Below are positions 44,705-52,494 of a DNA stretch of 64,000 bases, piece by piece. This DNA comes from Mucilaginibacter sp. dw_454 (GTDB taxonomy: Bacteria > Bacteroidota > Bacteroidia > Sphingobacteriales > Sphingobacteriaceae). The notes under the pieces are model-generated. The model searched no databases, was not told the DNA's origin, and saw nothing but the letters and a program-made list of their open reading frames with translations. Position 1 is the first letter of the stretch. Every line of letters begins with the position of its first letter. The stretch lies in NCBI RefSeq assembly GCF_018449775.1, contig NZ_JAAVVB010000001.1:744001-808000 (forward strand). The letters run 5' to 3'. Position numbers and translations under genes: made by a program.

Positions 44705-46801
44705 TTACGATTGCAATACAGTTTCTCTTTTAGCTTTTACGTTAGCCAAAAATTCTGTAGCCAAAGCTTTGTAACGGGTAGCAAATTCTTCAGATGGTTC
44801 GTGTTGGTTAATTTGAGTAACTAACTCGTTAAAGTTGTCGCCGTTCAAAGCAAACTCCCCGGTAGCAACATATTGAGCATCAAACTCTTTCATGATACCA
44901 ATCTGTGTGCTGGAGTTAACGCCCTTATCTAACAATAACGCTTTTGCCGAGTTAATAAATACGTTGTATGAGTGGTAAATAGCATCTGCCCAGGCACCAC
45001 CTTTGAAAGATTCATTTGCCCATTCTAATTTCTCGTCACTTTCATAAAGCAAAGTAGCTACCAGGTCAATTACTACGCCGGCACATTCGCCTACACCAAT
45101 TGCTTTTTCATAGCTTTCTACATGGCCCCAGTCCACAAAATCTTCATCGGTTAAGGTGGTCAGATCTGCCAATGGTTTCAGCATTTGATAGAAATAGTCT
45201 TTACCCTGGCGGTCGTAATAGTCATTAAAAAGTTCGTTCTCTATAGAATTAGCTTTATAATCATCTAACAGATCTCTTAATACTTGTGTAGCACGTTTTG
45301 CAGGGATCTTGATCACACGGTCGCCGGCACGGCCAACGCCATCGCCAACAACACCACCGCCCAGCATTACCTGCATTGACGGCAATACCTTAGCACCGGC
45401 TTTTAATGAGCTGCCATGGAAACCAATATGCGCCATGCTATGCTGACCGCATGAATTCATACAGCCGCTTATTTTTATAGTAATATCGCGATTATAAATC
45501 AGATCTTCATATTCGTTATAGATCAGATCTTCCAATACACGTGCAAAAGTCATACTGTTGGAGATACCAAGGTTACAGGTATCGGTACCCGGGCAGGTGG
45601 TTACATCGGCAACGCTGTCAAAACCCGGAGCAGCCATGCCTAGTTCGGCCAGGCCGTTATATAGGGTTGCAAATGCCTCTTTACGAACATACTTTAACAA
45701 TAAACCCTGGTTCTGCGTAACGCGGATCTCGTCGCCGGCTAAAGGTTGCAATAAGGCAACTAGTTTGCGGGCTTTATCAGTTGGGATATCGCCGGTTTGT
45801 ACTTTGATGTACACACCGTAAAAACCTTTTTGCTTTTGCTCAAATACGTTGGTAGCCAACCATTGCTCATAACCCAGCGGATTACTGATGGTTACATCGC
45901 CAAATTGTTGCTCGGCAGGTAAAGCAGGCACTTCAACCGCTTCAATATCTATTTTGTAAGATTTTGTTTTGTTTGCTGTTCTTTCAACCTGCATTAAGCG
46001 CAATACTTCCTCCAAACCATATTTCTGGATAACATATTTAAAACGCGCTTTATTACGGTTATTACGCTCACCATAACGGTCAAACACACGGATAGCTGAC
46101 TCTGTATAAGGAATCAACTGATCTTCAGGTAAAAATTCTTCAACGATATTAGCCAGGATAGGTTGTGCACCCAGGCCACCGCCCAGCATCACTTTAAAAC
46201 CACGCTCGCCTTTTTCATTTATCTTAGGGATAAAGCCCAGATCATGTATAAATGAGAACGCGGTATCCTGATCATTTGCCGAGAAAGAAATTTTGAATTT
46301 ACGCGGCATATCCTGGTTAACCGGATTGCGTAATAAATAATCAAAAGTACCGTAAGCATATGGCGAAACGTCAAATGGCTCATTCGGGTCGATACCGGCA
46401 GTAGGAGAGGCTGTAACATTACGTACGGTATTACCGCAAGCTTCGCGAAGTGTTACATCGTCTTTTTCAAGATCGGCCCAAAGTTGGGGCGTTCTGTCTA
46501 AACTAACGTAGTGTATTTGTATATCCTGGCGGGTAGTTAAGTGCAGGTTGCGGCTTGCATATTCGTCTGATACTTCAGCAATGCGCAGTAGTTGTTTAAA
46601 GGTTACTTTTCCAAACGGTAGCTTAATGCGCACCATCTGTACGCCCGGCTGGCGTTGGCCATAGATCCCCCTGGCTAAACGTAAACTTCTAAATTTCTCA
46701 TCATTAATTTTTCCTTCACGAAATTCGCGGATCTTCTTTTCAAGATTGATTATATCTTGTTCAACAACTGGATTTTCGAGCTCTGTTCTAAAGCTTTGCA
46801 T
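44705..46801 (-). CDS. siroheme nitrite/sulfite reductase with C-terminal HEPN-like domain
   Basis: A 698-residue reductase. The nitrite/sulfite reductase ferredoxin-like half-domains and siroheme domains are in normal order. Cluster ligands are Cys403 and Cys409 (TTCPGTDTCNLG) and Cys447 and Cys451 (ISGCMNSCGQH), which hold the siroheme-coupled [4Fe-4S]. Context says sulfite, reducing it to sulfide. From about residue 565 an all-helical extension (AGVVIDLVATLLYESDEKLE, then SFKGGAWADAIYHSYNVFIN, then SAKALLLDKGV) looks HEPN-like and makes it longer than CysI-type enzymes. First gene of the cys operon. Confidence 0.9.
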   Translation of the reverse strand: MQSFRTELENPVVEQDIINLEKKIREFREGKINDEKFRSLRLARGIYGQRQPGVQMVRIKLPFGKVTFKQLLRIAEVSDEYASRNLHLTTRQDIQIHYVSLDRTPQLWADLEKDDVTLREACGNTVRNVTASPTAGIDPNEPFDVSPYAYGTFDYLLRNPVNQDMPRKFKISFSANDQDTAFSFIHDLGFIPKINEKGERGFKVMLGGGLGAQPILANIVEEFLPEDQLIPYTESAIRVFDRYGERNNRNKARFKYVIQKYGLEEVLRLMQVERTANKTKSYKIDIEAVEVPALPAEQQFGDVTISNPLGYEQWLATNVFEQKQKGFYGVYIKVQTGDIPTDKARKLVALLQPLAGDEIRVTQNQGLLLKYVRKEAFATLYNGLAELGMAAPGFDSVADVTTCPGTDTCNLGISNSMTFARVLEDLIYNEYEDLIYNRDITIKISGCMNSCGQHSMAHIGFHGSSLKAGAKVLPSMQVMLGGGVVGDGVGRAGDRVIKIPAKRATQVLRDLLDDYKANSIENELFNDYYDRQGKDYFYQMLKPLADLTTLTDEDFVDWGHVESYEKAIGVGECAGVVIDLVATLLYESDEKLEWANESFKGGAWADAIYHSYNVFINSAKALLLDKGVNSSTQIGIMKEFDAQYVATGEFALNGDNFNELVTQINQHEPSEEFATRYKALATEFLANVKAKRETVLQS

Positions 46802-46864
46802 AGACTTAAATCTGGTATAAAATTAAGGCCTCTGTTCATAACCGGAACGAGGTATTTATTACTT

Positions 46865-46890
46865 TCCAAATATACCTATAGTATATGGAA
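46865..46890 (-). promoter_or_regulatory. palindromic operator overlapping the -7 box of the cys operon
   Basis: TTCCAAATATAC (46864-46875 region) and GTATATGGAA (46881-46890) form an inverted repeat around CTATA, with a two-base bulge. On the minus strand it contains TATATTTG (46867-46874), a perfect -7 box, about 65 nt before the sir ATG. A repressor bound here would block the promoter. The Rrf2 regulator encoded next door is the obvious candidate. Confidence 0.55.
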
Positions 46891-46945
46891 CTGGTAGAAT
46901 ATAATTTAAAAAACGTGAATTTTAACAATCAGATGAATAATCAAC

Positions 46946-47380
46946 TTAAACGTTGATCAGCTTGGTTTCGCGGGCAATCACATCGGCAATACTGGTTTCT
47001 GACAGTATTTTAAGCGTGGCATCGCGCACATCAACAAACACATCGCGTATGCCACAACTAACCTCAGAGTGGCATTCGTCGCACTTATGATAAAAATTTA
47101 AACTGGCGCAAGGCAACATAGCCACCGGTCCGTCAGTAATGCGCAGAATACTTACCAGGTAAATATCTTTTGGATCTTTATTTAAAGCGTAACCGCCTCC
47201 GGCGCCTTTTTTACTGTATAGAAAGCCGGCGTTACGCATATCGAGCAATATTTGTTCAAGAAATTTTTTTGGTATACGTTCTTGTTCTGCAATTTTCGAG
47301 ATCTGCATAGGAGGTTTGTCCATGTTCTTCCCAAGGATCACTAATGCTTTGATAGCATATTTAGTTTTTTTCGATAGCAT
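46946..47380 (-). CDS. Rrf2-family transcriptional regulator (IscR/CymR type)
   Basis: A 144-residue winged-helix regulator. It opens MLSKKTKYAIKALVILGKN, with recognition region SKIAEQERIPKKFLEQIL and wing KKGAGGGYALNKDP. Four cysteines follow at 91, 100, 103 and 109 (LPCASL, KCDECHSEVSCG), in the region where IscR-like proteins bind an Fe-S cluster. It lies directly upstream of the sulfate assimilation operon on the same strand, separated by 144 nt that contain a palindromic operator. Likely a repressor sensing sulfur or Fe-S state (inference). TATATTTG (47400-47407) is its probable -7 box. Confidence 0.92.
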   Translation of the reverse strand: MLSKKTKYAIKALVILGKNMDKPPMQISKIAEQERIPKKFLEQILLDMRNAGFLYSKKGAGGGYALNKDPKDIYLVSILRITDGPVAMLPCASLNFYHKCDECHSEVSCGIRDVFVDVRDATLKILSETSIADVIARETKLINV

Positions 47381-47440
47381 TTTTAAATTTAATAACCCGC
47401 AAATATAACTAATGGAATTAAGAATACCGATTTACTATAC

Positions 47441-47725
47441 TTATTTTACAATTGAATCAGAGTGACCTAAACTCTTGTTAGGGTTAACTTTATCGCGCAC
47501 CAGCTGTTTCAATTCTTTGACCTCGGGGAAACGCCCTTGTTCTTTACGGTCAAACAATTTTTCGTTATTGATGCTGATATTATAACGCCCGGCAATTTCA
47601 CTGGGGTGTAAGGTTACGCCATACAAATCGTCCTCAAAAGTGGTAAGTAGTTCTTGCGCCATATAAGCTGCACGTAACAGCCAATGGCATTTTGGGCAAT
47701 ATTCAATGGTTATGGTTGGTTTCAT
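47441..47725 (-). CDS. SelT/SelW/SelH-family (Rdx) thioredoxin-like protein
   Basis: A 94-residue Rdx-fold protein. It begins MKPTITIEYCPKCHWLLRAA with the redox pair Cys9-Pro-Lys-Cys12 in place of the selenocysteine form. VTLHPSEIAGRYNISINNEK and LFDRKEQGRFPEVKELKQLV are family blocks. Function is probably thiol redox. It is just upstream of the Rrf2 gene on the same strand (60 nt), with its own promoter. Confidence 0.85.
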   Translation of the reverse strand: MKPTITIEYCPKCHWLLRAAYMAQELLTTFEDDLYGVTLHPSEIAGRYNISINNEKLFDRKEQGRFPEVKELKQLVRDKVNPNKSLGHSDSIVK

Positions 47726-47750
47726 GGGCGGTCAATGATAAATCGTTATT

Positions 47751-47781
47751 CAAATTTACAGATTAAATCATGATGAATAAA
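47751..47781 (-). promoter_or_regulatory. promoter TTTA-N19-TAAATTTG upstream of the SelW-like gene
   Basis: On the minus strand TAAATTTG (47751-47758) is a perfect -7 box. TTTA (47778-47781) is a one-mismatch -33 element at 19-bp spacing. The ATG is at 47725. Confidence 0.55.
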
Positions 47782-47915
47782 TGGCGGAGGATCTTTATCT
47801 GTTTTTCATGGGTTTATACAAGTGTTAATTAAATGCGGTTTTGTTAATAAAATCCAATAGACAGTACCAAAGTAATTGCTAATTTCGAAACAGCTATATT
47901 TAATGCTTGCAGACG

Positions 47916-48746
47916 ATGAGATCTAACCTAAATAAAGTATTTTTTTTGGTACTAATGCTGTTCTGTTTTTCATGCTCTAACTACAGTAAATTACCTTATT
48001 TTCAGGATCTTGACCATAAAAAAATATCAGAAGAAAGCATTAATAATTACTCGCCGTTTAAGATACAAGGCGGCGATCTGCTGGGCATTACCGTTGCCAG
48101 TTTAACTCCCGAAAACGAGTTTAACACTAATGAACGTATTACAGGCACCAACTTACCCAATGCAAGTACCTCCAGGGCTAATGTTCCACAAGGTACTGAT
48201 AATGCAAATCCAAATCCGGTTTATGGGTATAGAGTTAACCAGGACGGCGAGATCGTTGTCCCTTACTTAGGTAAACTAAAAGTAAGCGGGATGACTACTG
48301 ATGAGATTGCTGCCAAACTGGCCCCGCAATTAGAGCAATATCTTAAACAACCGGTAGTGAGTGTCCGTGTATTAAATTTTAAAGTTTCTGTTTTGGGCGA
48401 TGTGCTTAGGCCGGATGTATTTAGTGTACAAAACGAGCGTATCACTATTATGGAGGCACTTGGCCTTGCCGGCGACCTGAATATCACCGCTAAACGTAAG
48501 AACGTATTATTAATAAGAGAAGTTGATGGCAAACGTCAATACTTGCCGATAGACCTTACATCGAAAAATATTTTTTCATCGCCCTATTATTATTTACGAA
48601 ATAACGACGTGATATACGTTGAGCCTGATCGTATCAAATACGCTCCGCTTGATTTGGGATATCGTTCATTGAACACCACTTTGGCCGTTATCTCGGCGCT
48701 TGGAGTTATCGTAACCTCTTATTTTTTATACCACAACAGTAAATAA
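47916..48746 (+). CDS. Wza-like polysaccharide biosynthesis/export lipoprotein
   Basis: A 276-residue outer-membrane export protein. The start is the ATG at 47916 (MRSNLNKVFFLVLMLFCFSC). An in-frame TTG three codons upstream is less likely. Lipobox cysteine Cys20. The Poly_export domain (SPFKIQGGDLLGITVASLTP, then YRVNQDGEIVVPYLGKLKV) is followed by SLBB repeats (VSVLGDVLRPDVFSVQNERI, then LEALGLAGDLN-like). A C-terminal TM-like helix (TTLAVISALGVIVTSYFLY) is present. The Wzc/Wzx/Wzy partners are absent nearby. Two WecG glycosyltransferases lie downstream. Confidence 0.9.
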   Translation: MRSNLNKVFFLVLMLFCFSCSNYSKLPYFQDLDHKKISEESINNYSPFKIQGGDLLGITVASLTPENEFNTNERITGTNLPNASTSRANVPQGTDNANPNPVYGYRVNQDGEIVVPYLGKLKVSGMTTDEIAAKLAPQLEQYLKQPVVSVRVLNFKVSVLGDVLRPDVFSVQNERITIMEALGLAGDLNITAKRKNVLLIREVDGKRQYLPIDLTSKNIFSSPYYYLRNNDVIYVEPDRIKYAPLDLGYRSLNTTLAVISALGVIVTSYFLYHNSK

Positions 48747-49072
48747 GAATATATACGTAAATGCGTGTTGTTTAATGGTATCTATGCTTGCCGCGATATC
48801 AAATCACGGTGCGAGACATTCTGTATAACTTGATTTGACACCTAGAAATCATTCGATCTTTATCGGTGCAAATAACCCACACCCGCCACTATGTAACAAA
48901 CTTGTGGGAAACAATTCCACACTTTGTGGAAGTAAACCTTTGGTTAATTCCCACACTGCAAAAAAATGTACATAAATTACAGCTTAAAATGCTGTTTTTA
49001 AGCTATTTAATACATTGATATAATTTAGGTGTAGTATTTGCCTTACAAGCAATATACTTAACACCCCTAATT
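48747..49072. other. intergenic leader region before the first wecG-like gene
   Basis: About 325 AT-rich bases with no open frame of note. It contains an almost-consensus TAGTATTTG (49032-49040, three bases between TA and TTTG) near the gene. Imperfect repeats of CACACTTTGTGG/CCACACTGC type are seen, but no convincing palindrome. Confidence 0.35.
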
Positions 49073-49882
49073 ATGGCACCGTTTGTTTTAGAAGACATTT
49101 TAAAATATTCAACTGTAGACGTTTTGGACTATGCTGTTTTTAATAGCAGCCTTAACAAAATCAATTTCGACACAAAATGCCTGATATCTACGGTTAATCA
49201 ATACTCATATATGGTTGCCGAAAAAGATGAAGCATTTAAAAAAGCGCTGATATCTTCTGACATATTATTACCCGATGGTGTTGGCATCGTTGCAGCTGCA
49301 AAGATGTTGAATGGTGAAACAGTAAAGAAAATTGCCGGTGCCGACATCCATCAACACTTATTACAAAAGCTAAATGAGGAGGGAGGTAGCTGCTTTTATT
49401 TAGGTGCTTCTGAAAATACGTTGGCGTTAATAAAAAAACGCCTTTCAACAGAATACCCTAAAATTAAAGTAGGCAGTTATTCGCCGCCCTTTAAGGCCGA
49501 ATTTAACGCCGAAGAGGATGCTGCAATGATTGATGCGGTTAATGCTTTTAAACCACAGGTACTGTTTATTGGCATGACCGCTCCTAAACAAGAAAAATGG
49601 GCCGCTAAGTACAAAGACCAATTAGATGCTACTGTTATTTGTGCCATAGGCGCTGTATTTGATTTTTATGCCGAAACAGTAACACGCCCCTCAGAGTTCT
49701 GGATCAATCTGGGACTTGAGTGGGCTGTGCGTTTGGCCAAAGAACCCAAACGTATGGCCAGACGTTACCTTTACTACGGGCCCTTATTTGTGTACGAGTT
49801 ATTTAAGGCCAAACTAACGTCGGTTTTTCATAAGCCGGGCGCCCGCAAACATAGCGTTGTGCGCCCGCATGCCATTGCCTGA
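49073..49882 (+). CDS. WecG/TagA/CpsF-family glycosyltransferase (copy 1)
   Basis: A 269-residue GT26-type glycosyltransferase. Family blocks are VNQYSYMVAEKDEAF, LPDGVGIVAAAKMLNGE, KIAGADIHQHLLQKL, FIGMTAPKQEKW, GAVFDFYAET and RPSEFWINLGLEWAVRLAKE. These enzymes add ManNAc(A) or a similar sugar to a lipid-linked acceptor in the cytosol. It has a basic C-terminal extension (RKHSVVRPHAIA) not in its neighbour. It is very similar to the next gene and followed by a terminator. Confidence 0.9.
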   Translation: MAPFVLEDILKYSTVDVLDYAVFNSSLNKINFDTKCLISTVNQYSYMVAEKDEAFKKALISSDILLPDGVGIVAAAKMLNGETVKKIAGADIHQHLLQKLNEEGGSCFYLGASENTLALIKKRLSTEYPKIKVGSYSPPFKAEFNAEEDAAMIDAVNAFKPQVLFIGMTAPKQEKWAAKYKDQLDATVICAIGAVFDFYAETVTRPSEFWINLGLEWAVRLAKEPKRMARRYLYYGPLFVYELFKAKLTSVFHKPGARKHSVVRPHAIA

Positions 49883-49905
49883 TAAAACTTATATATAACG
49901 ATCAG

Positions 49906-49939
49906 AGCGCCCTCAAGTAATACAGGGGCGCTTTTTTTA
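49906..49939 (+). terminator. terminator between the two wecG-like genes
   Basis: Stem AGCGCCC (49906-49912) / GGGCGCT (49925-49931) followed by a T-run. It separates the two paralogues into different transcripts. Confidence 0.75.
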
Positions 49940-50048
49940 TTAAAAACACTAGCTAAATATTCTATGTTTTACTTGGCTAACTAAAATTAGTTTGTTTAAC
50001 TTAGGTGCTGTTTTTGCCCATATCGTAATAAACAACCAACCGCTAAAT

Positions 50049-50807
50049 ATGGCAGGATATAATCTTGATGATGTCTTAAAATATTCTACAGTAGACGTAT
50101 TAGATTATTCGATCTTTAACAGTAGTCTCAGTAAGCTTAATTTTGATAAAAAGACCCTGATAACCACGGTTAATCAGTACTCTTATATGATTGCCGAAAA
50201 AGACGAAGATTTCAAAAAAGCGCTTATCGGTTCTGATATATTACTGCCCGACGGCGTGGGTATAGTTGCCGCTGCAAAAATGATGACCGGTGATAACGTA
50301 AAGAAAATTGCGGGGGCCGATATCCATCAATATCTTTTACAAAAACTTAACCAGGAAGGTGCAAGTTGTTTTTACCTGGGAGCCTCAGAAAGTACTTTAG
50401 AGCTGATCAAGAAACGTTTGGCTAAAGACTATCCAAAGATTAAAGTGGGCTCTTATTCTCCGCCTTTTAAAGCCGAGTTTAGCGACGAAGAGAACCAGGG
50501 CATGATTGATGCTGTAAACGCTTTTAAACCAAAAGTTTTATTTGTGGGGATGACTGCGCCAAAGCAAGAAAAATGGTCATATAGATTTAAAGATCAATTA
50601 GATACAACGATTATATGTGCTATAGGTGCAGTATTTGATTTCTATGCCGAGACCATAACCCGTCCCTCTGATTTTTGGGTAAACCTGGGATTAGAGTGGG
50701 CCGTTAGATTGGCAAAAGAACCTAAACGTATGGCTAAAAGATACCTTTACTACGGCCCCGCGTTTGTGTTTGAGCTGGTAAAGGCAAAGCTTGGTTTTTC
50801 TAATTAG
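50049..50807 (+). CDS. WecG/TagA/CpsF-family glycosyltransferase (copy 2)
   Basis: A 252-residue paralogue of the preceding gene. The ATG at 50049 (MAGYNLDDVLKYSTVDVLDY) aligns with the start of copy 1, so the longer TTG-initiated frame is rejected. It keeps every family block (DGVGIVAAAKMMTGD, GADIHQYLL, GMTAPKQEKW, GAVFDFYAET, GLEWAVRLAKEPKRM). By eye roughly four fifths of residues are identical to copy 1. It ends shortly after KAKLGFSN, lacking copy 1's basic tail. The two probably act on related glycan intermediates. Confidence 0.9.
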   Translation: MAGYNLDDVLKYSTVDVLDYSIFNSSLSKLNFDKKTLITTVNQYSYMIAEKDEDFKKALIGSDILLPDGVGIVAAAKMMTGDNVKKIAGADIHQYLLQKLNQEGASCFYLGASESTLELIKKRLAKDYPKIKVGSYSPPFKAEFSDEENQGMIDAVNAFKPKVLFVGMTAPKQEKWSYRFKDQLDTTIICAIGAVFDFYAETITRPSDFWVNLGLEWAVRLAKEPKRMAKRYLYYGPAFVFELVKAKLGFSN

Positions 50808-50822
50808 ATTATGATATAAAAC

Positions 50823-50859
50823 AAGAAAGCCGTTTCGGATTTCCGGAACGGCTTCTTGT
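50823..50859. terminator. bidirectional terminator between wecG copy 2 and the M28 peptidase gene
   Basis: Stem AAGAAAGCCGTTTCGG (50823-50838) pairs with CCGGAACGGCTTCTT (50844-50858) with small mismatches. T-rich flank on the plus side. It lies between convergent genes. Confidence 0.7.
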
Positions 50860-50874
50860 TTTAGCTCCTTAGGG

Positions 50875-52431
50875 CTACTTATCCAGCCCACCGCGACGAT
50901 TAGCTTTAACAGGTTCGGGCCATTTAATGCCCTGAACCTTAATATTCTTGGTTTTCTCAGGATCTTCGCTAGCCATGTATACCAGTATGGCTGTCAGGAT
51001 AGCATTGTTTCTCAGATCATCAAAAACCAACTTATCATAAGTATCGCGATTGGTATGCCAGGTATAAGCACCGTAGGACCAATTTAACGAGCTTAATTCA
51101 AATCCCGGGGCACCAACCGCGTCAAACGAGGCAAAGTCAGACCCGCCACCACCTGGCTTACCCGGAAAGTCTAACTTAATTCTATTTTTAATAGTATCAG
51201 GCACCGGCGCTAACCAACGGGTGAAGAAATCTTTAGAATCCTCATAACCTGCTCCGGATATATTCATAACCCGCCCGGTACCATTATCCTGGTTAAAAAG
51301 AACCTGCAGGTTTTTAACTATTTCGGGATGATCCTCAACAAAAGCGCGCGAGCCGTTTAAGCCCTCTTCTTCGCTGGCCCAGTGACCTACCAAAATGGTG
51401 CGTTTTGGGTGCGGGTAAAACTTCTTCAACAAACGCATGGCTTCCATCATGGTTAACGTTCCGGTACCATTATCAGTAGCGCCTGTGCCGCCATCCCAAG
51501 AGTCGAAATGTGCAGATAGCATTACATATTCATCGGGTTTTTCGGTTCCTTTAATTTCGGCAATGGTGTTAAAGGTTGGCACTTCGCCTAATTCTTTTGA
51601 TTCGGTATGTAAACTAAGGGTAGGAGGAGTGCCGGCTTCTGTTAAACGGTAAAGCACGCCGTAATCCTCTAATGCAACATCAACCGTAGGCACTTTTTTA
51701 GTATAAGCGCTAAATATTTTATCGACTCCAAAACCGGCCGACCAATAATTGCTGATAATACCAACAGCGCCTGCGTTTTCTAATGCAACAGGCAACGTAC
51801 GCGAAGTATAGCCAGTTTTTTTGATACGGGCCGTCCATGCCGTAGCCATAGCTTTGCGGTTATTATTCATTTTGTCGATAGACTCTTTCAAACCAAACTC
51901 CTTCCAGTTATCGTCCGGGCGGCCGGTTGGCTGGCACATCGAGATTAACACGATTTTGCCTTTAACATTAGGCAGCCATTTTTGAAAAGCGGTAGAATCC
52001 GCCAGGTCAGGAATAATAATAGTCTCTGCAGTTACTGTCTTCTTGCCCATACCCGGACTCCAGCACAATTGGGTGCCTTCCAGAGATTTTACCCGCGGCG
52101 AGATCATGTCGATATGGCTAATGCCACGTTCCCAGCCGCGCCATACACCCCAGTTTTCTTTTTTGGCAGCAATGTCCCAGCTTTTGTATTTAGCTACGGC
52201 CCAATCGCCGGCCTTATCCATTTGAGGCGTACCCACCAGGCGCGGGCCTACGCCGTCGAAAAGTTCTTGAGCTAATTTTTGTAATTGTGAATTGTTTGTT
52301 TCTTCCTGCATAATGCCATCAACGACAGATTGTGGTGATTGTGCAAAGGATGCGCTTCCAATAAAAATACCGGCTATAGCGAGGCCGATTTTTAAGCGAT
52401 AGTTTTTACGATAAGTAAGATCAGTTTTCAT
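50875..52431 (-). CDS. M28-family zinc aminopeptidase, exported
   Basis: A 518-residue secreted peptidase from the ATG at 52431 (MKTDLTYRKNYRLKIGLAIA, signal to about 30). The first third contains a PA-like domain. The M28 zinc sites are visible in AHFDSWDGGTGATDNGTG (His, Asp), HWASEEEGLNGSRAF (Glu pair), NQDNGTGRV (Asp) and WHTNRDTYDKL (His). It removes N-terminal residues in the periplasm or outside. Its gene follows the GH78-like gene by 63 nt and may be the tail of the glycoside operon, or separate. Confidence 0.88.
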   Translation of the reverse strand: MKTDLTYRKNYRLKIGLAIAGIFIGSASFAQSPQSVVDGIMQEETNNSQLQKLAQELFDGVGPRLVGTPQMDKAGDWAVAKYKSWDIAAKKENWGVWRGWERGISHIDMISPRVKSLEGTQLCWSPGMGKKTVTAETIIIPDLADSTAFQKWLPNVKGKIVLISMCQPTGRPDDNWKEFGLKESIDKMNNNRKAMATAWTARIKKTGYTSRTLPVALENAGAVGIISNYWSAGFGVDKIFSAYTKKVPTVDVALEDYGVLYRLTEAGTPPTLSLHTESKELGEVPTFNTIAEIKGTEKPDEYVMLSAHFDSWDGGTGATDNGTGTLTMMEAMRLLKKFYPHPKRTILVGHWASEEEGLNGSRAFVEDHPEIVKNLQVLFNQDNGTGRVMNISGAGYEDSKDFFTRWLAPVPDTIKNRIKLDFPGKPGGGGSDFASFDAVGAPGFELSSLNWSYGAYTWHTNRDTYDKLVFDDLRNNAILTAILVYMASEDPEKTKNIKVQGIKWPEPVKANRRGGLDK

Positions 52432-52494
52432 GAACACAAAATAAAAATTTGTGTTGAACTACGCTAATTTATTTTGATTGATGACTTAACCGAA

